The notes: generated by a model not told the origin, from the letters alone. A stretch of DNA of 64,000 nt from PALSA-1004 sp041483135 (GCA_041483135.1 JBGPFE010000005.1:72655-136654), one strand, 5' to 3'. Positions 42,450-52,224 are shown, counted from the stretch's first letter. Numbers and translations are program-made.

Positions 42450-42947
42450 TCATGCCTTGCCGCCGAGCGAAGCGATTTTCCTCTTCAGGCATTGTTCCAC
42501 GTATGGCGCCACGAACTTGCCGACGTCGCCCCCGAGCACCGAAATCTCGCGCACCAGTGTCGCCGAAATGAACAGGAACCGCTCGGCCGGGGTGAGGAAT
42601 ATCGATTCGACTTCGGGATACAGGTTGCGGTTCATGCCGGCGAGCTGGAACTCGTACTCGAAGTCCGACACCACGCGCAGGCCGCGCATCACGACCTTGG
42701 CATTGTGCTGCCGCGCGAAATGCATGAGCAGTCCGGAAAACCCCGTTACGGTGACGTTCTTGTAGTCGCTCAGCACGTTCTTCGCCATATCGACGCGTTC
42801 CTCGAGCGTGAAAAACGGGCGCTTGCCGCGGCTGTCGGCGACCGCGACGATCAGCTCGTCGAACATGCTCGCGGCTCGCCGCACCAGGTCCTGGTGGCCG
42901 AGCGTGATCGGATCGAACGTTCCGGGGTACACCGCTTTAAGCTTCAT
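42450..42947 (-). CDS. coaD: Phosphopantetheine adenylyltransferase
   Basis: 165 residues. N-terminal AVYPGTFDPITLGHQDLVRR with the (T/H)xGH nucleotidyl-transfer motif, and LFISATLVREISVLGGDVGK near the C-terminus. Fourth step of coenzyme A synthesis. Overlaps rsmD by 11 bases. Confidence 0.97.
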   Translation of the reverse strand: MKLKAVYPGTFDPITLGHQDLVRRAASMFDELIVAVADSRGKRPFFTLEERVDMAKNVLSDYKNVTVTGFSGLLMHFARQHNAKVVMRGLRVVSDFEYEFQLAGMNRNLYPEVESIFLTPAERFLFISATLVREISVLGGDVGKFVAPYVEQCLKRKIASLGGKA

Positions 42948-43494
42948 GGCCTGTCCATTTCAGCAGTTGGTGGGTCACCGCACCCGCACGGCCGTTGCGC
43001 CACACTTCCCATTGCGGCGACAGCGCGGGCGCCCGCGGCGCTTCGACGTGGATCATGGCGCCGGACGCGAGGCGCGGGATCAGCGCGGTAAGCGCTTGCG
43101 GCAGGTAATCGGCGCGAAACGGCGGATCGAGGAATACAACATCATAGGTTCCGTCGTCAGCGCGCAGAAATTCTAACGCATCCGCGTGCTTGAGTTCCAC
43201 CACGCCGGCGCCAAGCGCCCCGGCATTCGCCTTCAGCGCGCGGAATGCAGCCGGGTCACGCTCGACCATTATCACGCGTTTGGCGCCGCGCGAGGCGGCT
43301 TCGAAACCCAGCGCGCCGCTGCCCGCAAACAGATCGAGGCAGGTTTTACCCGCGAGGTCCTGACCCAGCCAGTTGAACAATGTCTCGCGCACTCGGTCGG
43401 GGGTGGGACGCAGATCGATGCGCGGCGGAAACGTGATCAGCCTGCTGCGCCAGGTGCCGCCGATGATACGCACCTTGTTCCTGGTCGCCGGCAT
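42937..43494 (-). CDS. rsmD: 16S rRNA (guanine966-N2)-methyltransferase
   Basis: 185 residues from ATG 43494. SAM site TCLDLFAGSGALGFEAASRG and catalytic VVFLDPPFRADYLPQAL (DPPF). Methylates G966. Next to coaD as in many bacteria. Confidence 0.95.
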   Translation of the reverse strand: MPATRNKVRIIGGTWRSRLITFPPRIDLRPTPDRVRETLFNWLGQDLAGKTCLDLFAGSGALGFEAASRGAKRVIMVERDPAAFRALKANAGALGAGVVELKHADALEFLRADDGTYDVVFLDPPFRADYLPQALTALIPRLASGAMIHVEAPRAPALSPQWEVWRNGRAGAVTHQLLKWTGHEA

Positions 43495-43529
43495 CTCGAC
43501 TTGCAACAATGATAACGCCGGCAGTCGCG

Positions 43530-44870
43530 CTACCGGGCGCCGGCTGCGCCGAGCGTTGCTTCGTCGGCGCCGACGACCACCGTCACCATGCGCTCGGGAT
43601 CGACGCGCAGCGCAAACGCTCTGCGGATGTCGGCAAGCGTGACTTTCTCGACATTGGGCACGAAGTCGTCGAGGTACGTCAGCGGCAGCCGGTAAAAGCC
43701 TATCACGCCGAGATAGTCGAGTATCTTGCGGTTGCTGTCGATCCTGAGCGGAAAACCGCCGATGATGTTCTGCTTCGCCTTCTTCAGTTCGTCGGCAGTC
43801 GGCCCCTTGGCAAGAAAATCCTTGAGCGTCGTGCGCACTACCGCAAGCGCCTCACCGGCCTGGTCCTTGCGCGTCTGCAGCCCGATCACGAACGGCCCCC
43901 GCTCCTGCATCGGCGAAAAATAGCTGTAGGCCGAATAGGCGAGGCCGCGCTTCTCCCGCACCTCCAGGGGAATGCGTGATATGAGGCCGCCGCCGCCGAG
44001 AATATAGTTACCTATGAATAACGGGAAATAATCGGGATCGCCGCGCTTGATGCCGGGCATGCCGATCAGCAAATGGCTTTGTGACGCCGGGTGCGGGATA
44101 GCGCGGATTTCAGCGTGCGCAAGCGACGGCACTTCAGGTATCACTGCCGGTGAACCGGAGCGCGGCAGATCCGCGGTCAGCTTGTCCGCGAGCGCTTCGG
44201 CTTCGCTGCGGCTCAAGTTGCCGATGATCGCCACCACCGCCTGGTCTGCGGTGTAGTGGCGGCGGTAAAAATCGACCAGGTCGTCACGCGTGATCGCCGC
44301 CACCGTCCCGGCCTCGCCAGAGCCGCGCAAACCATACGGATGATTGCCGTAAACCAGCGCATTGAAATTCTTGCCGACGATGGTCTCGGGCTTGGTATCG
44401 GCTTCCTTGATTGCGCCGATGATGCGCGTTTTCTCGCGCTCGAGCACCTCCGGCGGAAACTCGGGGTGCTGCAGGATGCGCGCAAGCACGTCCGACGCCT
44501 GCTGCAGCTCATCAGTGCTCGTCAGGGTGCGCAGCGCCATGCCGGCGCGATCACTGTCGCTGTGGCCGGCGAACTGCGCACCGGCGTCAGCCATGCGGCG
44601 CGCGATCGCGTCTTCCGAGAGGCCGCCGGCGCCGAGCTTGAGCAGGTTCAGCGTGAGCGAGGCGAGCCCGGATTTCTCCCGCGTGTCGAACGCCGAGCCG
44701 GCGGGGAAATCGACGCTCACGTCGAGCATCGGCAAGTCGCGGTTCTCGACATAGAAAACGCGCGCGCCGCTTTTGCTCTGCCAGTGTTGAATCGGCAGCA
44801 GCGCAAATGCCGGCGCCGCGATCAAGCACAAGGCCAACGCGCATGACAGGTGCCGTGCTTTATTGCGCAT
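43530..44870 (-). CDS. M16 peptidase-like protein, non-catalytic partner
   Basis: 446 residues, M16 fold with signal peptide (SCALALCLIAAPAFALLPI). No HxxEH zinc motif is found in the expected N-terminal region (SGLASLTLNLLKLGAGGLSE), so this is the inactive half of a heterodimer; the later domain shows IRAIPHPASQSHLLIGMPGI and GGGLISRIPLEVREKRGLAY. Overlaps the active partner by 11 bases. Confidence 0.92.
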   Translation of the reverse strand: MRNKARHLSCALALCLIAAPAFALLPIQHWQSKSGARVFYVENRDLPMLDVSVDFPAGSAFDTREKSGLASLTLNLLKLGAGGLSEDAIARRMADAGAQFAGHSDSDRAGMALRTLTSTDELQQASDVLARILQHPEFPPEVLEREKTRIIGAIKEADTKPETIVGKNFNALVYGNHPYGLRGSGEAGTVAAITRDDLVDFYRRHYTADQAVVAIIGNLSRSEAEALADKLTADLPRSGSPAVIPEVPSLAHAEIRAIPHPASQSHLLIGMPGIKRGDPDYFPLFIGNYILGGGGLISRIPLEVREKRGLAYSAYSYFSPMQERGPFVIGLQTRKDQAGEALAVVRTTLKDFLAKGPTADELKKAKQNIIGGFPLRIDSNRKILDYLGVIGFYRLPLTYLDDFVPNVEKVTLADIRRAFALRVDPERMVTVVVGADEATLGAAGAR

Positions 44871-46254
44871 GGCGCGATCCTTTTGGCGGTGCGGCGGGTT
44901 TGCGATTGTCGAGCGGCTGCGGGTCGAGCACCGCGACAGTCAGACCGTCATCGACCACGTATTTCTTCGCCACCTCCTGCACCTGCGGCGCGGTTACCTG
45001 CTGCAGCTTGCGGATCATGGCGTCGATCGCTTGATGCGAATAGCCCGCCGTCTCGAGCGTGCCGATCTGCAGCGCCTGGAAGAACATCGAGTCGCGCTGA
45101 AATACCTGGGAGGCCACGACCTGGGCCTTGACGCGTTTCAATTCCTCGTCGCTGATGCCGTCGGCGATGATTTTCGCAAGCTCGCGCCGCAGCGCCTGCT
45201 CGAGCTCGGCAACAGTCCTGCCGGTGTTGGGTACCCCGCTCACCATGAACATGCCGGGGCCGCGCTGCGTGTTCTCGTAGCTGGCGCCGACCGCGTTGGC
45301 GATTTTTTCGGTGCGCACCAGAGCGCTGTTAAGCCGCGCCGCATCGTGACCATCAAGCACGCCCGCCAGCATTTCGAGCGCATACGGTTCCCAGTCGCTC
45401 TCGACGTCGCGCAGCACCGGCGCGCGGTACGCCATCAGCAGAGACGGCAGTTCCGCCGGGGCCTTGACCGTCACGCGCCGGATGCCGCGCTGCGGCGGTT
45501 CGTCCTGCGGCTTGCGCTCGGGCAACGCCGTGGGCTTGATCTTGCCGAAATGCCGCTCGGCAAGCGCGAATACTTCCCTCGGACTGACGTCGCCGACCAC
45601 TACGATAATCGCGTTGTTCGGCGCATACCAGCGCCGATACCAGGCGCGCGCGTCTTCGACGCGCATGCTTTCAAGATCACTCATCCAGCCGACGGTCGGC
45701 GTCCGGTAGGGGTGGCTGTCGAGCGCGGTCGCCATCAATTGTTCATACACCAGCGCCTGCGCCCGGTCGTCGGTACGCAGACGCCGCTCCTCCATCACGA
45801 CCTTGATCTCCTTTGCGAACTCATCCCTGGACAGCACGAGATTCGTCATCCGGTCGGCCTCGAGCCGGAACGCGAGCGGCAACTGCGATTTGTGCAATTG
45901 CTCGTGGTAGCCGGTCGCATCCCTCGCGGTGAACGCGTTCTCGCGGCCGCCAGCCGCCGCGACCCGCTTCGAGAATTCGCCGGCCGGGACCGCCTTGGTG
46001 CCCTTGAACATCATGTGCTCCAGCACATGCGCGACGCCCGTGCTGCCGTTGACTTCGTCCATGCTGCCGGCCCGGTACCAGACCATGGACACCACGGTCG
46101 GCGCGCGGTGGTCTTCCTTGACGATCACGCGCAACCCGTTAGCCAGCTTGTACTCGTTCGTTTGCGCGGCAGCGACCGCAATCATGAACGGCAATAACGC
46201 GAACAACGCGCATAATCGTATGCGCGCGGTGCTGCTTAAAAGGCCGTAGTGCAT
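44860..46254 (-). CDS. M16 zinc peptidase, catalytic partner
   Basis: 464 residues with signal peptide (LCALFALLPFMIAVAAAQ). Catalytic HxxEH in VAHVLEHMMFKGTKAVPAGE, followed by the distal Glu region (EIKVVMEERRLRTDDRAQAL). Probably periplasmic peptidase acting with the downstream partner. Confidence 0.94.
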   Translation of the reverse strand: MHYGLLSSTARIRLCALFALLPFMIAVAAAQTNEYKLANGLRVIVKEDHRAPTVVSMVWYRAGSMDEVNGSTGVAHVLEHMMFKGTKAVPAGEFSKRVAAAGGRENAFTARDATGYHEQLHKSQLPLAFRLEADRMTNLVLSRDEFAKEIKVVMEERRLRTDDRAQALVYEQLMATALDSHPYRTPTVGWMSDLESMRVEDARAWYRRWYAPNNAIIVVVGDVSPREVFALAERHFGKIKPTALPERKPQDEPPQRGIRRVTVKAPAELPSLLMAYRAPVLRDVESDWEPYALEMLAGVLDGHDAARLNSALVRTEKIANAVGASYENTQRGPGMFMVSGVPNTGRTVAELEQALRRELAKIIADGISDEELKRVKAQVVASQVFQRDSMFFQALQIGTLETAGYSHQAIDAMIRKLQQVTAPQVQEVAKKYVVDDGLTVAVLDPQPLDNRKPAAPPKGSRHAQ

Positions 46255-46402
46255 GCGTAATCCCGAAAGTGAGGGTGAATTGGTAGCCCGGCGGGTGCTT
46301 TCCGGCTAGAATTTTAAGTCAATTGCCACGCTTGCGCTGGACATACTGCGCGCGCGGCGAAATCATCCGAAGTTATACGCACTGATTCTGACTGCGCCCC
46401 CC

Positions 46403-47368
46403 ATGTTTAGTTTCCTGAAAGCGGACGAAAAGCCCGGCAAAAGTTGGGGCGAGCGGCTGAAACAAGGGCTCGCGAGCACGCGCGAGCTGCTTAACCGCGA
46501 TTTGTCCGACCTCTTCAGCGGCAACCAGATCGACGAGGCGTTCTTTGAAGAGCTCGAAACCACTCTGCTCGCGGCCGATGTCGGGGTCGCCGCCACCGGT
46601 TTCCTGCTCGAGGGAATGCGCGCAGCCGCGCGGCGCGGCAGCCTGCGCGAGCCGCGCGAACTCGAGCAGGCACTGCGCGGCGCGCTGCTTGCGCTGCTCA
46701 AGCCGATTGCAGTGCCGCTCGAGGTGACCACCACGCACAAACCATTCATCATCATGCTCGCCGGTGTCAACGGCGCCGGCAAAACAACCTCGATCGGCAA
46801 GCTCGCCCGGTATTACCAGCAGCAGGGTAAAACCATTCTGCTCGCCGCCGGCGACACGTTCCGCGCGGCGGCACGCGAGCAGCTACAGGTATGGGGCGAG
46901 CGCAACAACGTCGCGGTGATCACGCAGCAATCGGGCGATGCCGCGGCGGTGATATTCGACGCCATCAATGCCGCGCGCTCGCGTGGCATCGACATCATGC
47001 TCGCCGACACCGCCGGCCGGCTGCCGACCCAGTTGCATCTGATGGAGGAAATCAAAAAAGTAAAACGCGTGATCGCCAAGGCGGAGCCTGGCGCGCCGCA
47101 CGAGATCCTGCTCGTGCTCGACGCCAACACCGGCCAGAACGCGCTCAATCAGGTCAAGGCGTTCGACGACGCGCTCGGCGTCACCGGACTCGTGCTGACC
47201 AAGCTCGACGGCACCGCTAAAGGCGGCGTGATTTGCGCCATCGCACACTTGCGATCCAACGCCGCGCCGCAAAAACCGATACCGCTGCGCTTTATCGGCG
47301 TCGGCGAAACGCTCGACGATCTGCTGCCGTTCAGCGCCGAGGAGTTTGTCGATGCATTGCTCGGGTGA
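46403..47368 (+). CDS. ftsY: Signal recognition particle receptor FtsY
   Basis: 321 residues with NG domain: N domain at 10-100, G1 LAGVNGAGKTTSIGKLARYY, ILLAAGDTFRAAAREQLQVW, IMLADTAGRLPTQLHLMEEI, and TKLDGTAKGG. Short acidic A domain. SRP receptor at the membrane. Confidence 0.97.
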   Translation: MFSFLKADEKPGKSWGERLKQGLASTRELLNRDLSDLFSGNQIDEAFFEELETTLLAADVGVAATGFLLEGMRAAARRGSLREPRELEQALRGALLALLKPIAVPLEVTTTHKPFIIMLAGVNGAGKTTSIGKLARYYQQQGKTILLAAGDTFRAAAREQLQVWGERNNVAVITQQSGDAAAVIFDAINAARSRGIDIMLADTAGRLPTQLHLMEEIKKVKRVIAKAEPGAPHEILLVLDANTGQNALNQVKAFDDALGVTGLVLTKLDGTAKGGVICAIAHLRSNAAPQKPIPLRFIGVGETLDDLLPFSAEEFVDALLG

Positions 47369-47437
47369 GAAAAGAGGAGAGGCAATAGACGAAGGACGGA
47401 AACCCACGGTGCTTTTGCGCCTCTCGTCTCTCGCCCC
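47363..47437. repeat. Facing short arrays between ftsY and ftsE
   Basis: GGGTGAGAAAAGAGGAGAGG at 47363-47382 (including the ftsY TGA stop) faces CGCCTCTCGTCTCTCGCCC at 47418-47436; the arms are near complementary. Confidence 0.6.
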
Positions 47438-47452
47438 GCGTCTTTCTACAAC

Positions 47453-48106
47453 ATGATTTCCTTCAGTCACGTCTCGAAACGCTACCCTGGCGGGCACCAG
47501 GCATTGAAGGACGTCGGGTTCACGATCGGGGCCGGTGAGCTGGTGTTCATCACCGGCCACTCCGGTGCCGGCAAGACGACGCTGCTGAGGCTGCTGGCCG
47601 CAATCGAGCGGCCGACTTCCGGCAGCGTGATCGTCAACGGCCAGAATATCAGCGCGCTGAGGCCTCGTGCAGTGCCGTTCCTGCGCCGCAAATTCGGGCT
47701 GGTGTTTCAGGATCACAAGCTGCTGTTCGACCGCAACGTTTTCGACAATGTCGCACTGCCGCTGCAGATCGCCGGCTATGGGGCGAAGGACGCGGCACGG
47801 CGTGTGCGTGCGGCGCTCGACAAGGTCGGCCTGCTCGCATACGAAAAAGCCCTGCCGGTCACGCTGTCGGGTGGCGAGCAGCAGCGGCTGTGCATCGCGC
47901 GCGCGATCGTGCACCGTCCGGCAATCATGCTCGCCGACGAGCCGACCGGTAACCTAGACGCCGAGTATGCGGCGGAAATCGGCGAGCTGTTCCGCTCGTT
48001 CAACCAGGTCGGCGTCACGGTGGTGATCGCGACCCACGACCAGACGCTGCTCGCGCGGCTTGCTCCGCGCGTGGTCACGCTCAAGCACGGAGAGCTCGCG
48101 GCATGA
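47453..48106 (+). CDS. ftsE: Cell division ATP-binding protein FtsE
   Basis: 217 residues. Walker A ITGHSGAGKTTLLRLLAAIE, signature LSGGEQQRLCIARAIVHRPA, Walker B IMLADEPTGNLDAEYA. With FtsX it controls septal amidases. Overlaps ftsX by 4 bases. Confidence 0.97.
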   Translation: MISFSHVSKRYPGGHQALKDVGFTIGAGELVFITGHSGAGKTTLLRLLAAIERPTSGSVIVNGQNISALRPRAVPFLRRKFGLVFQDHKLLFDRNVFDNVALPLQIAGYGAKDAARRVRAALDKVGLLAYEKALPVTLSGGEQQRLCIARAIVHRPAIMLADEPTGNLDAEYAAEIGELFRSFNQVGVTVVIATHDQTLLARLAPRVVTLKHGELAA

Positions 48107-49020
48107 CGGCGTGGCTCGCGCAGCATGGGCGCAGTTTTACCGCGACGCTGGCGAAGCTCGCGCGCACGCCGCTCGGGGCCGCGCTCAATTTTCTGGTGAT
48201 CGGCATCGCGCTGAGCCTGCCGGTTGGTTTGTATGTGGTGATCGATAACCTGCAGGCATCGTCGAATCAGCTCGCAGCCGAGCCCCAAGTCAGCGCGTTC
48301 ATGGCGCTCGATGCGAGCCGCGCCGAGGTCGCGCAGATCGAGACGCGCCTCAAACAGAATCCGCGCGTGCGGCGCTTCCGTTTCGTGCCGCGCGATGAGG
48401 CGCTGCAGGAACTCAGGCGCTCCAGCGGGCTCGCCGATGTCGTCGACAGCCTGCCGCAGAACCCGCTGCCCGATGCTTTCATCGTCAATGCCAAAGATGG
48501 CGCGCCGCAGGCGCTTGAGGCGCTGCGCGACGAGATCATACAGTGGCCGCGCGTTGCGCACGTGCAGCTAGACGCGGCATGGGCACGACGCCTCGATGCC
48601 GCGCTGCGGCTCGGCCGCCTGGTGGCTGCGGTCCTCGGCGCGCTGCTCGCACTGGCGCTCGTCGCCGTCACCTTCAATACTATCCGCCTGCAGGTGCTGA
48701 CGCAGCGCGAAGAGATCGAAGTGATCAAGTTGATCGGCGCTACCGACGCTTTCATCCGCCGGCCGTTCCTGTATTTCGGCGCACTGCAGGGCGGCGCCGG
48801 CGGCGTGGTGGCGTGGCTGATCGTGAGCGGCGGCGTCTGGCTGATCAACCATAATCTGGGCGAGTTGTCGCATGTTTACGCATCGCTATTCCAGCTCAAA
48901 CATCTGACCTTGGGCGCCAGCCTTGGCCTGCTGATTTTCCCCGCCGCGCTGGGCTGGTTTGGCGCATGGCTGTCAGTCGGCAGGCATCTGGCGTTGATCG
49001 AGCTTGGGTTCGATAAGTGA
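48103..49020 (+). CDS. ftsX: Cell division protein FtsX
   Basis: 305 residues with four TM segments: LGAALNFLVIGIALSLPVGL, VAAVLGALLALALVAVTFNT, GGAGGVVAWLIVSGGVWLIN, ASLGLLIFPAALGWFGAWLS; an extracellular domain between the first two. Membrane partner of FtsE. Confidence 0.96.
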   Translation: MTAWLAQHGRSFTATLAKLARTPLGAALNFLVIGIALSLPVGLYVVIDNLQASSNQLAAEPQVSAFMALDASRAEVAQIETRLKQNPRVRRFRFVPRDEALQELRRSSGLADVVDSLPQNPLPDAFIVNAKDGAPQALEALRDEIIQWPRVAHVQLDAAWARRLDAALRLGRLVAAVLGALLALALVAVTFNTIRLQVLTQREEIEVIKLIGATDAFIRRPFLYFGALQGGAGGVVAWLIVSGGVWLINHNLGELSHVYASLFQLKHLTLGASLGLLIFPAALGWFGAWLSVGRHLALIELGFDK

Positions 49021-49091
49021 TTGTTTAAGATTTAGTTTAACTAACTGCCCGGGCGTTTGACCCAGACTCAAAACAGGAACTTTTTGAGCTA

Positions 49092-49118
49092 TTGGCACTC
49101 TTATAACGAGAGTGCTAA
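49092..49118. promoter_or_regulatory. CIRCE element upstream of rpoH
   Basis: TTGGCACTC-N9-GAGTGCTAA, one mismatch from the CIRCE consensus TTAGCACTC-N9-GAGTGCTAA. CIRCE is the operator of the repressor HrcA. The distance to the rpoH ATG is 25 bases, so HrcA would block initiation or early elongation. HrcA is not encoded in this window. Confidence 0.88.
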
Positions 49119-49143
49119 TATTCTCGGCAGAGGGAGTTTAACT

Positions 49144-49998
49144 ATGACCAGTTACGCGTTACCGATACCGTCAGCGACGGGCAGTCTGGAAAATTATATC
49201 CAGACCATTAACCGTTTCCCGATCCTGTCGCAACAGGAAGAAACGGAGTTCGCGCGCCGATTCCGCGATCACGAAGATCTCGACGCTGCACGGCAGTTGA
49301 TCGTGTCGCACCTGCGCGTGGTTGTTGCCATTGCGCGCGGCTATCTCGGGTATGGCCTGCCACAAGCCGATCTGATCCAGGAAGGCAATATCGGCCTCAT
49401 GAAAGCGGTCAAGCGCTTCGATCCCGAACGCGGCGTGCGATTGGTGTCGTTTGCCGTGCACTGGATCCGCGCCGAAATTCACGAGTTCGTTCTGCGCAAC
49501 TGGCGCATCGTCAAGATTGCGACCACCAAAGCGCAACGGAAACTCTTTTTCAACCTGCGCAGCATGAAGCCGGGCCTGAACACGCTCGGCAGCGACGAAG
49601 TCAAGGCGATCGCGCAGCAACTCGGCGTAAAGCCCGCGGAAGTGATCGAAATGGAAACCCGCCTGGGCGGCCAGGATGTCGCGCTCGAGCCGGTCAATGA
49701 CGACGGCGAGGAAAGCTACTCGCCGATTGCTTACCTGACCGATGCCGATGCCGAGCCCGGCCGCATCCTCGAACACGAGCAAACTGCGCGGCTCAAAGGC
49801 GCAGGCCTTGAAAAAGCGCTGGCGAGCCTCGATGCGCGCAGCCGCCGCATCATCGAAGCGCGCTGGTTGCGCGAGCAGAAGCATGCGACGCTGCATGACC
49901 TGGGCGCCGAATTCGGCGTCTCGGCCGAACGTATCCGCCAGATCGAGAACAAGGCGATGCAGAAAATGCGCGGCGTGATCGACGCTGCCGCCGCCTGA
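49144..49998 (+). CDS. rpoH: RNA polymerase heat-shock sigma factor RpoH
   Basis: 284 residues from ATG 49144 with AGGGAG 9 bases upstream. Region 2 (SHLRVVVAIARGYLGYGLPQ, DLIQEGNIGLMKAVKRFDPE), the RpoH-box type stretch around KIATTKAQRKLFFNLRSMKP, and region 4 (TLHDLGAEFGVSAERIRQIE). Directs transcription of chaperone and protease genes. Preceded by a CIRCE element and followed by a strong terminator. Confidence 0.97.
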   Translation: MTSYALPIPSATGSLENYIQTINRFPILSQQEETEFARRFRDHEDLDAARQLIVSHLRVVVAIARGYLGYGLPQADLIQEGNIGLMKAVKRFDPERGVRLVSFAVHWIRAEIHEFVLRNWRIVKIATTKAQRKLFFNLRSMKPGLNTLGSDEVKAIAQQLGVKPAEVIEMETRLGGQDVALEPVNDDGEESYSPIAYLTDADAEPGRILEHEQTARLKGAGLEKALASLDARSRRIIEARWLREQKHATLHDLGAEFGVSAERIRQIENKAMQKMRGVIDAAAA

Positions 49999-50034
49999 CC
50001 GCAACGCAAGCCGCGTTGCGCGGCTACGCTTCCG

Positions 50035-50070
50035 AAACGGGAAAGTCTATACTGGCTTTCCCGTTTTCTT
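50035..50070 (+). terminator. Rho-independent terminator of rpoH
   Basis: A perfect 11-bp stem AAACGGGAAAG (50035-50045) with CTTTCCCGTTT (50056-50066), ten-base loop, then TTCTTTTG. It ends 10 bases before the next ATG. Confidence 0.85.
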
Positions 50071-50080
50071 TTGAGTGGCG

Positions 50081-51622
50081 ATGAACCTCGCGCAACTGCT
50101 GATCAAGGCCGCGCGCACGCACGGCCTCCGGCCGGCGATCTCGCGCGGCGACCAAGTGGTTCTCACTTACGGCCAACTGCTCAATCGCGTCGCGGTAATG
50201 GCCGGCAATCTGCGTACGCGATACAGATTGCAGCCGGGCGACCGTATCGCGCTGGTGATGACGAACTGTGCTGAATACCTGCAAGTGCTGTTCGCAGTGT
50301 GGTTCGCCGGACTCGGCGCGGTGCCGGTTAACGCCAGGCTGCATCCGCGCGAACTCGCATGGATACTCGGCCACAGCGGTGCCAGGCTCGCTTTCGTCAC
50401 GCCCGACCTCGCCGCAACAGTGGCGCCACTCGCGGCGGAGGTGAAAACGCTCGCCATGGTGATTGCGACCGATTCGTCCGATTACGCGGCGCTGGCCAAG
50501 GGAGAGCCGGCGCAATCCTGCGAGCGCGTCAACCCCAACGATCTGGCGTGGTTGTTCTACACCTCGGGCACGACCGGCCGCCCCAAAGGCGCGATGCTGT
50601 CGCACCGCAACCTGCTGGCGATGACGACGAGTTACCTCGCCGACGTCGATACCGTTGCGGAGCGCGACTGCATCATCCATGCCGCGCCGCTGTCGCACGG
50701 CTCGGGCCTGTATGCAATACCGCATCTCGCCAAAGCCGCGAACCAGGTGATACCCGCCAGCGGCGGTTTCACACCGGATGAAACACTCAAGCTGATCGCG
50801 CGCTGGCCGGGCGCGACCTTGTTCTTCGCGCCGACCATGGTCAACCGCCTCGTCGATTGCGAACTGATACAAAACACCCGCACCGGCAACCTCAAAACCA
50901 TCGTCTACGGTGGCGCACCGATGTATCTCGCCGACATCCGTCATGCGCTGTCCGTAGTGGGCCCGAAATTCGTCCAGATCTATGGCCAGGGCGAAGCGCC
51001 AATGACCATTACCGTGCTGCCAAAAGCCATGCACATCGAGAACGCGGATCCCGATTACCTCGAGCGGCTGGCGTCGGTCGGCAACGCGCGGACCGACGTC
51101 GAGGTGCGCGTCGTCAACGAGCTCGGCGAGCCGCTGCACGCGGGTGAGGTCGGCGAAGTCGTGTGCCGCGGCGACGTGGTGATGAGGGGCTATTGGCGCG
51201 ACCCGCAGGCAAGCGCCGAAACGCTGCGCGGCGGCTGGCTGCATACCGGCGACATCGGCAGCTTCGATGAGCGCGGCTTCCTCACGCTCAAGGATCGCTC
51301 GAAGGATGTGATCATTTCGGGCGGCTCCAATATCTACCCGCGTGAAGTGGAGGAAGCGCTGCTCGCGCATGCCGGCGTGTCCGAGGCGTCGGTAATCGGC
51401 CGGCGCGATCCCGAGTGGGGCGAGGCCGTGGTCGCGTTCATCGTCGCCAAGCCCGGCGTCACGCTGACGCCCGCCGACCTGGACCGGACCTGTCTCGAGC
51501 GCATCGCGCGCTTCAAGCGTCCCAGGGAATACCGTTTCATTGAATCACTGCCGAAGAACAACTACGGCAAAGTGCTGAAGACCGAGCTGCGCGCGCAGCT
51601 TGCCGGGCCGGACATTAATTGA
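50081..51622 (+). CDS. Acyl-CoA synthetase (AMP-forming)
   Basis: 513 residues from ATG 50081. ATP-binding LFYTSGTTGRPKGAMLSHRN, then GHGS-type and KTIVYGGAPMY, LHTGDIGSFDERGFLTLKDR and the C-terminal Lys in NYGKVLKTELRAQL. Activates an acid with ATP and CoA; substrate unknown. Monocistronic by position. Confidence 0.93.
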   Translation: MNLAQLLIKAARTHGLRPAISRGDQVVLTYGQLLNRVAVMAGNLRTRYRLQPGDRIALVMTNCAEYLQVLFAVWFAGLGAVPVNARLHPRELAWILGHSGARLAFVTPDLAATVAPLAAEVKTLAMVIATDSSDYAALAKGEPAQSCERVNPNDLAWLFYTSGTTGRPKGAMLSHRNLLAMTTSYLADVDTVAERDCIIHAAPLSHGSGLYAIPHLAKAANQVIPASGGFTPDETLKLIARWPGATLFFAPTMVNRLVDCELIQNTRTGNLKTIVYGGAPMYLADIRHALSVVGPKFVQIYGQGEAPMTITVLPKAMHIENADPDYLERLASVGNARTDVEVRVVNELGEPLHAGEVGEVVCRGDVVMRGYWRDPQASAETLRGGWLHTGDIGSFDERGFLTLKDRSKDVIISGGSNIYPREVEEALLAHAGVSEASVIGRRDPEWGEAVVAFIVAKPGVTLTPADLDRTCLERIARFKRPREYRFIESLPKNNYGKVLKTELRAQLAGPDIN

Positions 51623-51626
51623 CGAT

Positions 51627-52220
51627 CTACCCCGCCTGCTCCATCAGAAAACGGATGTCGTGCAGCAGCGGTTGTGCGCCCTGCCCATACTGCGCGAAGA
51701 GCCGCACCCGGCCAGCCGGATCGAAAATGAACGACCCCGCCGAGTGGTCCATCGAGTAGCTGCCGCCGGGCAACGGCTGCTTCTGGTAGAACACCTTGAA
51801 TTCCTTCGCGGTGCGCGCGGTCGCCTCGGCGTCGCCATAAAGCCCGAGGAAGCCCGGATGAAATGCCGGCACGTACTTGGAGAGCACCGCCGGCGTGTCG
51901 CGCTCGGGATCGACGGTCACGAACAGCACCTGCAGCTTGCCGGCATCCTTGCCGAGCTCATTCATCGCCAGCGCGAGCTCGCCCATGGTGGTGGGGCATG
52001 CGTCGGGACAATAAGTGTAGCCAAAAAAAATCACCACCACCTGGCCCCTGAAATCCGCGAGTGAGCGCGGCTTGCCGTTATGATCGGTCAGCCGGAAATC
52101 GCGCGCGAATTCGGCGCCGGTGATATCGGTGAGCTGGAATGCCGGCGCTTTGGGTGAGGAATCGCAGCCGGCGGCGAACGCCGCGAGCGTCAGCAACACC
52201 GCGATCGCCGCGGGTCTCAT
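51627..52220 (-). CDS. SCO1/SenC copper chaperone for cytochrome oxidase
   Basis: 197 residues with N-terminal lipobox-like signal (LTLAAFAAGC). Copper-binding CxxxC in FFGYTYCPDACPTTMGELAL and the distal His in YSMDHSAGSFIFDPAGRVRL. Delivers copper to CuA of the oxidase. Last gene of the cox-assembly cluster, 4 bases after ctaB. Confidence 0.93.
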   Translation of the reverse strand: MRPAAIAVLLTLAAFAAGCDSSPKAPAFQLTDITGAEFARDFRLTDHNGKPRSLADFRGQVVVIFFGYTYCPDACPTTMGELALAMNELGKDAGKLQVLFVTVDPERDTPAVLSKYVPAFHPGFLGLYGDAEATARTAKEFKVFYQKQPLPGGSYSMDHSAGSFIFDPAGRVRLFAQYGQGAQPLLHDIRFLMEQAG

Positions 52221-52224
52221 CGGA

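Noticed and set aside
43530..44870. M16 protein without HxxEH as a decayed gene
   Set aside because: Inactive M16 subunits are normal partners of active ones; the frame is intact and of normal length.
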